Assembly: GCA_040772305.1 (NCBI GenBank)
Contig: JAXGYK010000001.1
Span: forward strand, 682,001-746,000
Origin: Mesolinea sp040772305
Lineage (GTDB): Bacteria; Chloroflexota; Anaerolineae; Anaerolineales; Anaerolineaceae
DNA length: 64,000 nucleotides
Direction of reading: 5' to 3'
The position numbers and the translations under genes were made by a program. The notes below the pieces were generated by a model. That model saw nothing but the letters and a program-made list of their open reading frames with translations, made no database searches and was not told the DNA's origin. Shown here piece after piece: positions 1-8,104 of the stretch. The first letter of the stretch is position 1. Every line of letters starts with the position of its first letter.

Positions 1-301
1 TGATAGCACCTTGCAGGTATAAATTACGTGCAAATATCTCGGCATCTTCATAAACGCTGCGATCCTGAATCACTGCACCTTGCACGTTCAGGAGTTCTTT
101 ATGAATGCGCAGACGGCGGGTGAGGTAAGAAAGCTGCGATTGAAATGCCCAGCGAGGCATATCGGCATAGAAGTCTGCCAGGTAAGGGTTTTCGTTAACT
201 GGCTCATAGAAGGGCACTAAATCCAGCCGTTGACTCAGCAGCTTGACCAGGGTTGATTTTCCCGCACCGATATTGCCTGCTACCACCACAAATTTATCCA
301 C
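1..301 (-). CDS. Deoxynucleoside kinase (partial, C-terminus outside window)
   Basis: This is the N-terminal ~100 residues of a deoxynucleoside kinase of the dGK/dAK type, which phosphorylates deoxynucleosides in the salvage pathway using ATP. I translated it from the minus strand. It begins VDKFVVVAGNIGAGKST, giving the P-loop GNIGAGKS at residues 9-16, and continues to the family motif DRSVYEDAEIFA near the window edge. The start is a GTG at 299-301. A GGAGGAAG Shine-Dalgarno lies just upstream, and the only nearby upstream ATG runs into a stop after four codons. The stop codon lies to the left of position 1. Nucleoside specificity cannot be decided from this part. Confidence 0.85.
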   Translation of the reverse strand, partial: MDKFVVVAGNIGAGKSTLVKLLSQRLDLVPFYEPVNENPYLADFYADMPRWAFQSQLSYLTRRLRIHKELLNVQGAVIQDRSVYEDAEIFARNLYLQGAI

Positions 302-620
302 TAAGCTTCCTCCATCATGAATGTGTTTCCCGCTGACTTATTGTAATCAGAGCGAAACCTTTAGACTTGCTTTTGCATTAGTTTTTTCAGTTTGACTTCT
401 GCGAAGGCTGGCACGTGCCCTGTGGCGAGATCTTATACCAAACCGTGCATAATCATGGTCAGCAAATGTCATTAAATGCCTCTGCAAGTAAAGTTATGCA
501 TACACAGAACAGATCATGCTTGATGAAGAGGTGGAATGCCGGATTGTTAGGCAGCCTGGTTGTTTTAAGGCGTCAATGTAAGTGTTGGGTGGCGTTATTG
601 AAGGTTTGATAAGCCTTATG
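302..620. other. Intergenic region without recognisable gene
   Basis: This 319-bp stretch lies between the 5' end of the kinase gene and the 3' end of the Rrf2 gene. Small open frames exist here but none has a ribosome-binding site or a recognisable product. It must hold the promoter of the kinase gene on the minus strand. I see no convincing hairpin terminator or repeat. Confidence 0.5.
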
Positions 621-1022
621 CTAGAGCATTTGCGCGAGGGTAGTATTTTTGAGGTGATCTACCAGGAGCTTTTCAGTTTCCTCCCAAAAGCCTTTCAAAG
701 TGCACCCTTTGCAGAGACCGCAGCAATTGGGATCGCGCGTACACTGGATGAGATGAACCGGCCCGTCAATTGCCACAATGATGTCGTAGATTGAGATCTC
801 CGCAGGATCTTTAGCCAGTGAGATACCCCCGCGTGCTCCCCGGCGTGTGGAAATAAGCCCGGCATTACTCAACTGCGAGTTGATCCTGCTAAGGAACAGA
901 CGCGACATTTGCATTTCTTCGGCAATCACATTAGAAGGCGCTTGCTTTCCTGGACCTAACCGGGCAATAAACAGCAGTGCCCGCATGGCATAATCGGCTT
1001 GATTTGTGATTTGCATTGACAT
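621..1022 (-). CDS. Rrf2 family transcriptional regulator
   Basis: A 133-residue protein with the Rrf2 winged-helix layout: QADYAMRALLFIARL at the N-terminus, recognition helix around residues 37-52 and the wing RGARGG at 61-66. A cysteine cluster lies at C94, C100, C101, C104 and C107. Rrf2 proteins such as IscR and NsrR bind an Fe-S cluster with three cysteines spaced differently, so this regulator probably senses iron-sulfur status, redox or NO, though the exact ligands are uncertain. A GGGAG site stands 9 nt before the chosen ATG; the ATG at codon 3 is an alternative start. It is divergent from nothing obvious and sits downstream of comEC on the same strand, so the target genes cannot be named. 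Confidence 0.88.
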   Translation of the reverse strand: MSMQITNQADYAMRALLFIARLGPGKQAPSNVIAEEMQMSRLFLSRINSQLSNAGLISTRRGARGGISLAKDPAEISIYDIIVAIDGPVHLIQCTRDPNCCGLCKGCTLKGFWEETEKLLVDHLKNTTLAQML

Positions 1023-1149
1023 TGAGTAACTCCCACCCTTTTCTTTAAGAAGGATTTTAAATTCGTTTTGAGACTAAAAACACTAAATATACTAACAATA
1101 ATTTTACCTGAATTAATCTGATAGATGAGAAAAACAGGAAAGAAGACGG

Positions 1150-3483
1150 TCAATGCAGATAAAACTGGAAGCCATCACTGGAAAGCTGCAGCTCAGCACC
1201 AGGGCTCAAAATGTATTCCTGATAATCATGAAGCGCAGCAGAAGGCATGATACAGATGCGGGTTCCTTCCTGAAGGTTTTTTGGGTTGGGCATGAGCAGC
1301 AAATCGTAGCGGTTTTGAGGTGGTGCTTTTCCAAGAAACTGCAGCCGTATGGTTTGCTGACCATAGCGGATTTCCAGAGCTTCCAAAGATGACTTAGCCA
1401 AATCAAAAATGATGCGGCCCTCATTACCAAAGACTATAGCTTGCTGAGCAGACAGTTCCAAGCTCTGTATCTTCTTATCGGAAAGCTGTGCAGCTAAGCG
1501 CTGTCCGGCAACTGTTTTGTGAGGATTACAAGCCCAAAGCACCTGCTTAATTCGAATTTGGTCTGGCAGCTCGGCATAGGCGCGCAGATGAGTGGCTTTG
1601 CAGCTGGGAATCAACAAGAGGTCAAGCCGTTTGTTTAAACCAGGGCTGAATGATGAAGCCTTTAAGGCCAGGCTGCGCGCGGGAAGGGATGTGCCAACCA
1701 GAATACTTTGCCCATCAGGGAGACGTAAGTGGACCAAGGGGGTGGACTGACTGCCCAGCAAGCGAAGCTCCAGCCTTCCACTGGGTAAGGCCGTAAGCTG
1801 AATCCAAGCCAGGACAACAGCAAGTGAAACGGTCGACAAAACAAGCGCAGGGCTGAACAGCTTCTTACGCAGTGGCAGCACAGGCTTGTCAAGCAAAAGC
1901 AGGGCAGCAAATGCATAGATGAGCAAAACCCAGACAACTGAAAAGCGGGGTAAAGTCCAGGCATTCGGCATTAGTTGCGCAAAAAATACTACAACGCGGT
2001 TTGTAAAACAAGCAGGCAGCCATGCTGCCCAGGCCAGCAGTTTACCCAGCGGCAAAAAAAGCATGCCAGCAAGCATGGCTGCTAACCCAAAAACCATTAC
2101 AGCTGGTTGCAGCCAAAGTATTGCAGGGTTTGCAAGCATAAACAAAGGCGAAAGGCTGCGAAAATGAAATGCCAATAAGGGCAGTACCATACCTTGGGCA
2201 ATCAACGTGATTGCAAAAAGCTCCGTAATTTGCTTAGTCCACCATTTTGCCCTGCCTTCACTTAGGAACTTGCTTATCCAAAGCTCAATATGCGCCTGGC
2301 TTGGACGGGCAAAAAGTAATAAGCCCAGGGTAGCCATGGCACTAAGCTGAAAGCCAATGTCCCAGGGCAGGTGCGGGTTAATGAGCAGCATTATGAGCAC
2401 TGAAAAGCCAAGGGCGTTTAAGCCGCTGCCTCTGCGGCCAAGGCTTTGACCGATTGCTGCAACGCAGCCCATCAGAGCAGCCCGCAATACAGAGGCAGAA
2501 GCACCAACCAACAGGCTGTAAAGCCCTAAAACCAGGATAGTTAGCAGTAAGCCCAGATAAGGCCCCAGCGACTTTTGAAAGAGCCGTGCGATGAGGCCGG
2601 CTAAAACAGCCATATTAAAGCCCGAAATTGCGATGATGTGCGCTGTGCCGGTGAGGGCATAGGCTTCTTCCAAAGCTTTTGGAATAGCAGATTCGTCACC
2701 CAGTAAAATTCCGCGCAGCAAAGCATTTTCCGGGTGAGGCAGGAGGATATCCAAAACGGCAGCACTCCTGTTACGCAGACGATCAAGCACTTGTAGTAGC
2801 GGGTGTCCGGCACCACTGGCAATCTTGGTCACCTGACCGTAGGGCAGATAGCTATAGATGCCGCGGTGTGCCAGGTAGCTGCGGTAGGAAAAGCTGCTTC
2901 CTTCGGGAGGATTTTCAAGCTCTCCACGCACCAAAACCTGGTCACCGTAACGAAAGGATTGTCCTTGCGGCAACTGCAGGAGTAAAAGTCCTTTAGGCCG
3001 CTCTATGCTAAGCCCATCTGTCGTGCGCAGGCTGTCTACCCGTACAGTTAGCGCCTGACCGTGGGTTTGAACAGAGGGAGGTTTAACTAGCGTGGCCTTT
3101 AGCGTGAGATTTCCGCAATAATGATAGCTAGGCAGCACTGCCGGTCCGTTACCCGGCAGGCTTCGGCAGTAAAGAAAGCCTGTAAAGGCAAATACTGCAA
3201 GCAGTAAAGGAAGGCTAAGGATAGGCAGGCGGGAGGAGATGACTGGCAGTTTGGTAGTCAGGGCAAGAATAGCGCTTGTGATACTCAGGACTAAAAATGC
3301 CCAGGCAGGCCAATCCAAAGCATGGGCTGCCAGAGAACCGCAAAGCCCAGCAGCTGCCAGCCAAAGAAAAGGCAGGTAACGCGGTAAGCGTAACCGTGTG
3401 GCTGCTTCTTTGTCCTTGGCGGCAGGAATTATGGCATTAACATTTGACTTGCTGTTGTCATTGGGCTGGGACGCCGCGGTCAT
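1150..3483 (-). CDS. ComEC/Rec2-family DNA-uptake channel protein with degenerate C-terminal domain
   Basis: A 777-residue polytopic membrane protein. The N-terminal hydrophobic segments (about 37-110) and a DUF4131-like soluble part precede the Competence domain (about 230-500), which has the typical stretch around HIIAISGFNMAVLAGL. ComEC forms the inner-membrane channel for single-stranded DNA in natural transformation. Family members usually end in a metallo-beta-lactamase-like nuclease domain beginning DVGQGDA and holding HxHxDH. Here the matching region (about 565-777) reads RLLGSQSTPLVHLRLPDG and then LLLIPSCKATHLRAY, so the metal ligands are missing. It starts 6 nt after the stop of the upstream DMT-transporter gene and lacks a clear ribosome-binding site, which suggests translational coupling. 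Confidence 0.85.
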   Translation of the reverse strand: MTAASQPNDNSKSNVNAIIPAAKDKEAATRLRLPRYLPFLWLAAAGLCGSLAAHALDWPAWAFLVLSITSAILALTTKLPVISSRLPILSLPLLLAVFAFTGFLYCRSLPGNGPAVLPSYHYCGNLTLKATLVKPPSVQTHGQALTVRVDSLRTTDGLSIERPKGLLLLQLPQGQSFRYGDQVLVRGELENPPEGSSFSYRSYLAHRGIYSYLPYGQVTKIASGAGHPLLQVLDRLRNRSAAVLDILLPHPENALLRGILLGDESAIPKALEEAYALTGTAHIIAISGFNMAVLAGLIARLFQKSLGPYLGLLLTILVLGLYSLLVGASASVLRAALMGCVAAIGQSLGRRGSGLNALGFSVLIMLLINPHLPWDIGFQLSAMATLGLLLFARPSQAHIELWISKFLSEGRAKWWTKQITELFAITLIAQGMVLPLLAFHFRSLSPLFMLANPAILWLQPAVMVFGLAAMLAGMLFLPLGKLLAWAAWLPACFTNRVVVFFAQLMPNAWTLPRFSVVWVLLIYAFAALLLLDKPVLPLRKKLFSPALVLSTVSLAVVLAWIQLTALPSGRLELRLLGSQSTPLVHLRLPDGQSILVGTSLPARSLALKASSFSPGLNKRLDLLLIPSCKATHLRAYAELPDQIRIKQVLWACNPHKTVAGQRLAAQLSDKKIQSLELSAQQAIVFGNEGRIIFDLAKSSLEALEIRYGQQTIRLQFLGKAPPQNRYDLLLMPNPKNLQEGTRICIMPSAALHDYQEYILSPGAELQLSSDGFQFYLH

Positions 3484-3489
3484 TTTGTT

Positions 3490-4461
3490 TCAAGAGTGGT
3501 TGCTGAGGGTGGTTTGTTTGGGTGTTTTAAAGCTGTCTGTTTTAGCAGCAGCAGGCGGCTCAGAGTCTGAGGCCGGACGAATTTGTACCAGTATCAACCC
3601 GATGATCAGCAGGACGATGCCCAGCCATTGACGCGCAACGACTGTTTCACCTAATACCCATATAGAAAGTAAGGTGCCCCAAATTACATAGCTTGTTCCA
3701 GCCAGCGAAGCTTCATAAGAGCGAATTGTGCGCAGCACTAAATTCCAGAGGATCGATCCCAGCGAACGTACGACAAGACCGGTAAAAAGGATGCTGCCCC
3801 AGGCCTTTAGCGATGGAACGTGCAGGTCCCAGCCGCTCATGCTCAGGTAAATAATTACCGCAATACCGCCTCCAATGATTAAGGACATGGTAGTGATGAA
3901 ATTGTTGCTGATTTTATCCTGAGCCAGCAGGGCAAGTTTGCGGGAGAGGTTGTTGTAATAGGCTAAACTCACAATCCCAATCAATACCATGATGATGCCC
4001 AATATCTCGCTGCCTTGGGGTTTGCTTGGGAAGAAGACATATACACCTGTTAGCACCACTGCTGCACCAATGAGCTGCCAGCGGTTCGGCTTTTCGCCGA
4101 GCATCACGACAGAAAAGATGATCGTCACCAAACTGACCATGTTTTGCAGAAAAGCATTTGTGGTTGAACCCATATAGTTCAGCGCAAAAGTGGCAAGCGG
4201 CGAACCCAGCACAAGAAGACTGATACCGATCTGAATCAGATAAGACCATATTCTGGGGTTCAGGTGTTCGTAAGGGATGCGTTCTTTTTTGATCACGAAG
4301 GTGTAGATCGAAACCGATATGATCGCTATCAGAAGAGTAAGGCCCATAAAAGTGGTCGGTTTCATCGCAGTAAAAACATCTTTGGCCCAAACATTTCCAA
4401 TAGCCAGACAGAATTTTGTGAAAATTACGATCAATAGTGCAAAATAACGGTTTTTAATCAA
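3490..4461 (-). CDS. EamA/DMT superfamily transporter
   Basis: A 323-residue protein made of about ten hydrophobic helices in two similar halves, the layout of drug/metabolite (EamA) transporters that export amino acids, nucleosides or related metabolites across the inner membrane. The motif region LQNMVSLVTIIFSVVMLGEKPNRWQ in the first half and the matching VLGETVVARQWLGIVLLIIG in the second are the classical conserved E-x2-x-W ends of each repeat. The start is a TTG preceded 9 nt upstream by GGAGG. The polar C-terminal tail runs up to the comEC gene, with which it probably forms an operon. The substrate cannot be predicted. Confidence 0.85.
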   Translation of the reverse strand: MIKNRYFALLIVIFTKFCLAIGNVWAKDVFTAMKPTTFMGLTLLIAIISVSIYTFVIKKERIPYEHLNPRIWSYLIQIGISLLVLGSPLATFALNYMGSTTNAFLQNMVSLVTIIFSVVMLGEKPNRWQLIGAAVVLTGVYVFFPSKPQGSEILGIIMVLIGIVSLAYYNNLSRKLALLAQDKISNNFITTMSLIIGGGIAVIIYLSMSGWDLHVPSLKAWGSILFTGLVVRSLGSILWNLVLRTIRSYEASLAGTSYVIWGTLLSIWVLGETVVARQWLGIVLLIIGLILVQIRPASDSEPPAAAKTDSFKTPKQTTLSNHS

Positions 4462-4536
4462 GCCAAATGCCTCCGCGATTAATCAAATGGATTTATTCTA
4501 CCCCTTCGTTCCCTGTATGGGCCAGCGTTGGGGAGC

Positions 4537-5322
4537 TTACTTCGTAAGCGGGCAACGTTTGCGCAGCTGCTGCACTTGTTCGAATAACTGATCTGGGTTC
4601 TCGCGAAAAAATTCGAGCGTAAGCCATTGAGGACGACACTGTTCCAGGGTCCAGTCTAACAGCTCATAATCCAGGGAACTTAAGGCTTCGTGGGCATCGT
4701 ACAAACGACCATTTCTTGCATTCCGACGAACTCCCGCCAGGTGGATTTGGACAACCGCATCCAAGGGCAGGGCTTTCAGATAATCTTTAACCTTCAAATT
4801 GTGGCTTTCTGCGGCGATGCGAGCATGGGCAAGGTCTAAAAGCATCTTGCAGCCGGTGTCTTGCAAGATTTGCCAGATGGTCTCCGGCTGAGACTCAAAA
4901 CGGTACTTACTCGGATGCAATGTTGGCATGTTCTCAAGAATTACTGGCCGTTTGGAATGCAGCTGGAGTTTTTTAACCTGCTGGATAAAGCGTCGTATGC
5001 TCTTACTAGGCGACGAGGAAGGCAAAAAGAGACCCCAGCGCAAAGCAGGAAAGGTAACCATGGCTGGCAGAGGGGCTAAATGAATCGAAAGCCAGGGGCT
5101 CTGTTCACAAAGACCAAGGTACTTGCGCGCAGATGCATAGCCAGCCTTGTTAAAGCGCATTCGACCCTGGTGAAAATGAAAAGGCATCAGGGGCAGATTG
5201 CTGCGCGCTACGGCTATTTCCTGGAAGCTAAGCGTTGGATCCATCTCGATGGCATCCACTTGGAGGGAGCCTTGTAACAAAGCCTTGGATAGGGCCTGAG
5301 AATAACTGACAGAGAGTTTCAT
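4537..5322 (-). CDS. DUF692 / MNIO-type multinuclear iron enzyme (TIM barrel)
   Basis: A 261-residue protein that I assign to DUF692, the family of multinuclear non-heme iron-dependent oxidases (MbnB, TglH). The family skeleton is visible in order: H49/H51, H81 in the strand SIHLAP, E130-N131 (ILENMP), D163 and H166 (LLDLAHARI), H194 (VQIHLAG), D209 and H211 (YDAHEA) and E237 (LTLEFF). These match the usual iron-ligand positions. Characterised members modify cysteine or asparagine in peptides, normally with a partner protein. No precursor peptide or partner is visible here. Instead the ATG overlaps the stop of the ABC ATPase gene by 4 nt, so it is the last gene of a vitamin-type transporter operon. 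A plain xylose-isomerase-like sugar epimerase is the main alternative. Confidence 0.75.
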   Translation of the reverse strand: MKLSVSYSQALSKALLQGSLQVDAIEMDPTLSFQEIAVARSNLPLMPFHFHQGRMRFNKAGYASARKYLGLCEQSPWLSIHLAPLPAMVTFPALRWGLFLPSSSPSKSIRRFIQQVKKLQLHSKRPVILENMPTLHPSKYRFESQPETIWQILQDTGCKMLLDLAHARIAAESHNLKVKDYLKALPLDAVVQIHLAGVRRNARNGRLYDAHEALSSLDYELLDWTLEQCRPQWLTLEFFRENPDQLFEQVQQLRKRCPLTK

Positions 5323-6089
5323 GCGTTGCGCTCTTTGAGTAAGGCAGCATGCAGCTCACCGGCAAATTCTGCAAAGGATGAGGTATAACGCAGTTGTGGC
5401 AGACGCGGGCGCGGTAAAGCAATGGGTAGATCCAGACAAAGGCTTGCAGGACGATGCGTGAGCACCAGGACGCGATCTGCCAAAAAAACTGCTTCTTGGA
5501 TGGAATGGGTAACCATCAGGATTGTTTTGTGGGCTTTAGCCCAAATGCGCAGGAGTTCCTGGCCCATATGCTCACGTGTAAGTTCGTCCAGCTGGCCAAA
5601 TGGTTCATCTAAGAGGAGGATTTCAGGGTCTTGAACCAGCGAGCGCGCAATGGCAGTGCGCTGTGCCATCCCGCCGGAGAGTTCGTGGGGCCAGGCATTT
5701 TCAAAACCTTGCAAACCTACCAGGGTGATCATTTGCGAAACTCGTTCCTGGATTTCGGCAGCGGTTCGGCCTTCAAGCTCAAGGGGCAAAGCAATATTTT
5801 CGCTTAGACTGCGCCAGGGCATCAGGTTTGGTTTTTGAAAAACCAAACCGGTTTGAACACCAGCAGAAAGTGCAGGAAAGCATATCGTGCCGCTGGTTGG
5901 TGAAATAAGGCCGGCCAAAGTGCGCAGCAGAGTGCTTTTACCTCCTCCCGAGGGGCCTAGCAGGCAGGTAAAAGAGCCTTCCTGCAGCTCAAAGCTGATG
6001 CCGTCCAGCACTTCCAGACTTCCATCCTCCTCGATAAAATCCAGATGGAGGTCCTGAACCTGTAAGGCGACCTTAGGGGATGAACTCAT
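5319..6089 (-). CDS. ABC transporter ATPase (nitrate/thiamine/riboflavin-precursor type)
   Basis: A 256-residue ATP-binding subunit. Walker A is GPSGGGKST at 45-53, the Q-loop FQKPNLMPW at 84-92, the signature LSGGMAQR at 137-144, Walker B ILLLDEP at 157-163 and the H-loop His195 in VTHS. It energises the permease and binding protein encoded just upstream. I chose the ATG at 6087-6089, beginning MSSSPKVALQV, because a longer frame to 6182 would add 31 residues with no family similarity inside the upstream gene. With this start it overlaps the end of the binding-protein gene by 17 nt and the DUF692 gene by 4 nt, so the four genes are translated as one operon. Confidence 0.93.
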   Translation of the reverse strand: MSSSPKVALQVQDLHLDFIEEDGSLEVLDGISFELQEGSFTCLLGPSGGGKSTLLRTLAGLISPTSGTICFPALSAGVQTGLVFQKPNLMPWRSLSENIALPLELEGRTAAEIQERVSQMITLVGLQGFENAWPHELSGGMAQRTAIARSLVQDPEILLLDEPFGQLDELTREHMGQELLRIWAKAHKTILMVTHSIQEAVFLADRVLVLTHRPASLCLDLPIALPRPRLPQLRYTSSFAEFAGELHAALLKERNA

Positions 6090-7035
6090 TCGTCCAAACC
6101 TTGCTGATGTCAACCGGATTGCTGATGAGTTCCAGATGGAGCAGCAGCTCCTGCATTGCTTCCCAGGCTGAGGTTTGATCACCGGGTTGGCCTGTTTCCC
6201 ACAGCTTGATTGATTCGGCTAAAACGCCTTTTTGGGCTTCTGGATCGGCCTGATCGAGATTCTCTATGTATTTGAGGCTGATCTGGTATGCAGCTTCGGG
6301 GTCTGCTGCGGTATCCCGAATAGCGCGATGCAGGCCCGAAGCAACTAGACGCACCAGTTCAGGGTCGTTTTCTGTAGTTGCCTCATTGGTAACCAGGCAG
6401 TTTCCGATCAAAGGCATGGCGTCTGATACCTTAAGCAGCTTGATTTCGTAGCCCTGTGTGCGTAGCTGTACGGGCTCGTTGGCCAGGTAGATCACCACAG
6501 CATCTACCTGTTTGCTTACAAGCGCCTCAACCTGGGTATAGCCAATGGAGCGCAAGGTGTAATCTGCATCGCTCATACCGTTTGCAGCGGCCAAGGCTTC
6601 AAAACCAATGTAATTTGCCCCGTAAAGGCCGGGCAAGCCGATGTTTTTGCCTTTCAGATCCTGCACTTCGTTGATGTTGGCTTCCACCAAGGAGGCGACT
6701 CCAACGGGATAGTCCTTATACCAGGGCAAAACAGATAGTACGGGCAGGCCTTGTGCGCGAGAAAGCAGAATCTGTTCGCCTGAAGCAATCATGAACTGCT
6801 CCTTACCTGCGCCAACCAGAGCCATTAAGTCAGCTTCGTTGCCGTAACTAAGGCTAAGATCCAGGCCCAGTTCTTCAAAGTACCCGCGTTCCATTGCCAG
6901 GTAAAAAGGTGCAAACTGGATGTTAGGAATATAGGTTAATGCTACGTTCACCTGACGCAGCGCTTTGGTTTTGGGACTGCAGGCTGTAAGAAGCAGCGCC
7001 AGGACGAGGATGAGGAGGGGAAAATTCTTTTTCAT
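6073..7035 (-). CDS. NMT1/THI5-like substrate-binding lipoprotein, RibY-like
   Basis: A 320-residue periplasmic-type binding protein. A signal peptide ends in the lipobox LLTAC with the lipidated Cys at 19. The mature part starts VNVALTYIPNIQFAPFYLAMERGYFEE, an NMT1/THI5 signature, and carries ASGEQILLSRAQGLPV and YLANEPVQL. From memory these fit RibY-type proteins (flavin uptake in Chloroflexi) better than ThiY (hydroxymethylpyrimidine uptake), but I cannot test this here. The weak AGGT site lies 6 nt before the ATG, and the gene starts 9 nt after the permease stop. No FMN or TPP riboswitch was recognised upstream of the operon, so the substrate remains open: riboflavin, a thiamine precursor or another aromatic heterocycle. 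Confidence 0.85.
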   Translation of the reverse strand: MKKNFPLLILVLALLLTACSPKTKALRQVNVALTYIPNIQFAPFYLAMERGYFEELGLDLSLSYGNEADLMALVGAGKEQFMIASGEQILLSRAQGLPVLSVLPWYKDYPVGVASLVEANINEVQDLKGKNIGLPGLYGANYIGFEALAAANGMSDADYTLRSIGYTQVEALVSKQVDAVVIYLANEPVQLRTQGYEIKLLKVSDAMPLIGNCLVTNEATTENDPELVRLVASGLHRAIRDTAADPEAAYQISLKYIENLDQADPEAQKGVLAESIKLWETGQPGDQTSAWEAMQELLLHLELISNPVDISKVWTNEFIP

Positions 7036-7044
7036 AGCTACCTA

Positions 7045-7848
7045 TTATGCCTTTAATCGCCAGGTTTGCCAGCGGAGGAGTTGCCTTTCGATGAGCAGAA
7101 TGATGCTGTAAAGTGTAATGGAAAGCAGCATCATGGTGATAACTGCTACAAAAACCAGAGCTGTATCGTACTGACCTCGGCCAACATTCACTAGAAAGCC
7201 CAAGCCTTGATCAGAGCCGACCATTTCACCCACGATGGCACCAATAACTGAAAGGGTGGCACCCATGCGCAAGCCGGCCATAAAAACAGGCAACGCAGCT
7301 GGAATTTCCAGCTTGCGCAGTACTTGGCCAGGCTTTGCCCGCAACGAGCGCATCAGCTCGTGCAAGTCTTGGGGAACCTCATGGATGCCCACAAGCGTGT
7401 TGATGAGTACCGGGAAAAGCACAACAAGGGTGCAAATGAGCGTTTTGGAAAGCAGCCCTGGCCCAAACCAGATGATGAGCAGCGGCGCAATAGCAACCAT
7501 AGGGACACTTTGGCTGGCGATAAGATAGGGCGAAAGCAGGTGCTCCGCTAAAGGTGATTTAGCCAGCCAGTAACCAAGGACTGCGCCAAGGCTGGTACCA
7601 AAGAGCAGACCCAGTAAAATTTCCACCAAAGTAACGCCAAGATGATGCAGCAATGTGCCGTTGCGCAAGGTGACCAGGAATTTTTGAGCTACCTGAGCAG
7701 GGCTTGGCAGAATAAAACTGGGTAAGCCGGCGTTTGCAGCCAGCAGATACCAAAAGAGCACGCCGAGAAGCAGCGAAACTAAGAGCAGAAGGCCGCGCCA
7801 ACGACTAATTTGCTTTAATTTCCTGAGGTTAAGGGATGACTTGTGCAT
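7045..7848 (-). CDS. ABC transporter permease (SsuC/TauC/RibX/ThiX type)
   Basis: A 267-residue inner-membrane permease with about six helices and the BPD-transport domain typical of nitrate, sulfonate and vitamin-precursor importers. The conserved cytoplasmic loop that docks the ATPase is seen as ALPVFMAGLRMGATLSVIGAIVGEM (about 182-206). It is the first gene of the permease / binding protein / ATPase / DUF692 operon. The ATG is not preceded by a clear Shine-Dalgarno; a TTATCT sequence lies only 4 nt before it, so the transcript may have a very short leader. Substrate assignment depends on the binding protein. Confidence 0.9.
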   Translation of the reverse strand: MHKSSLNLRKLKQISRWRGLLLLVSLLLGVLFWYLLAANAGLPSFILPSPAQVAQKFLVTLRNGTLLHHLGVTLVEILLGLLFGTSLGAVLGYWLAKSPLAEHLLSPYLIASQSVPMVAIAPLLIIWFGPGLLSKTLICTLVVLFPVLINTLVGIHEVPQDLHELMRSLRAKPGQVLRKLEIPAALPVFMAGLRMGATLSVIGAIVGEMVGSDQGLGFLVNVGRGQYDTALVFVAVITMMLLSITLYSIILLIERQLLRWQTWRLKA

Positions 7849-8061
7849 TTTTAGATAAGGTCCCCGAGCAGGGACTGGTTTTGAGTATAGTGTTTTATTG
7901 AGAGCACGTCAATTATATTCGGCGTAACCTGACTTAATGAAATTTGCATCATGGTCATTGCCTGCCTGGAAATAGTCTCTTGTTTTACTGTCTTCTGGAG
8001 GTAGCTACTTTCAGGAAAATATTAATTAATCGACTTTAGACTAGAGCTTCTGGAGAGCATT

Positions 8062-8084
8062 AAAAAACCTCCCATCAGGGAGGC
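8062..8084 (-). terminator. Intrinsic terminator of dnaN
   Basis: Read on the minus strand, a perfect 6-bp stem CCTCCC/GGGAGG with the 4-nt loop TGAT is followed directly by a run of six T. It lies just past the dnaN stop codon. Confidence 0.85.
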
Positions 8085-8104
8085 TAGCTTATTTGTTCTG
8101 TGGG

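Noticed and set aside
4537..5322. RiPP biosynthesis cluster built around the DUF692 protein
   Set aside because: No short precursor ORF with Cys/Asn-rich core and no DUF2063-like partner is visible within the surrounding few kilobases.
7849..8061. FMN or TPP riboswitch upstream of the ABC operon
   Set aside because: I looked for the conserved FMN and TPP riboswitch sequences and did not see them. Only the dnaN terminator is clear at the far end.
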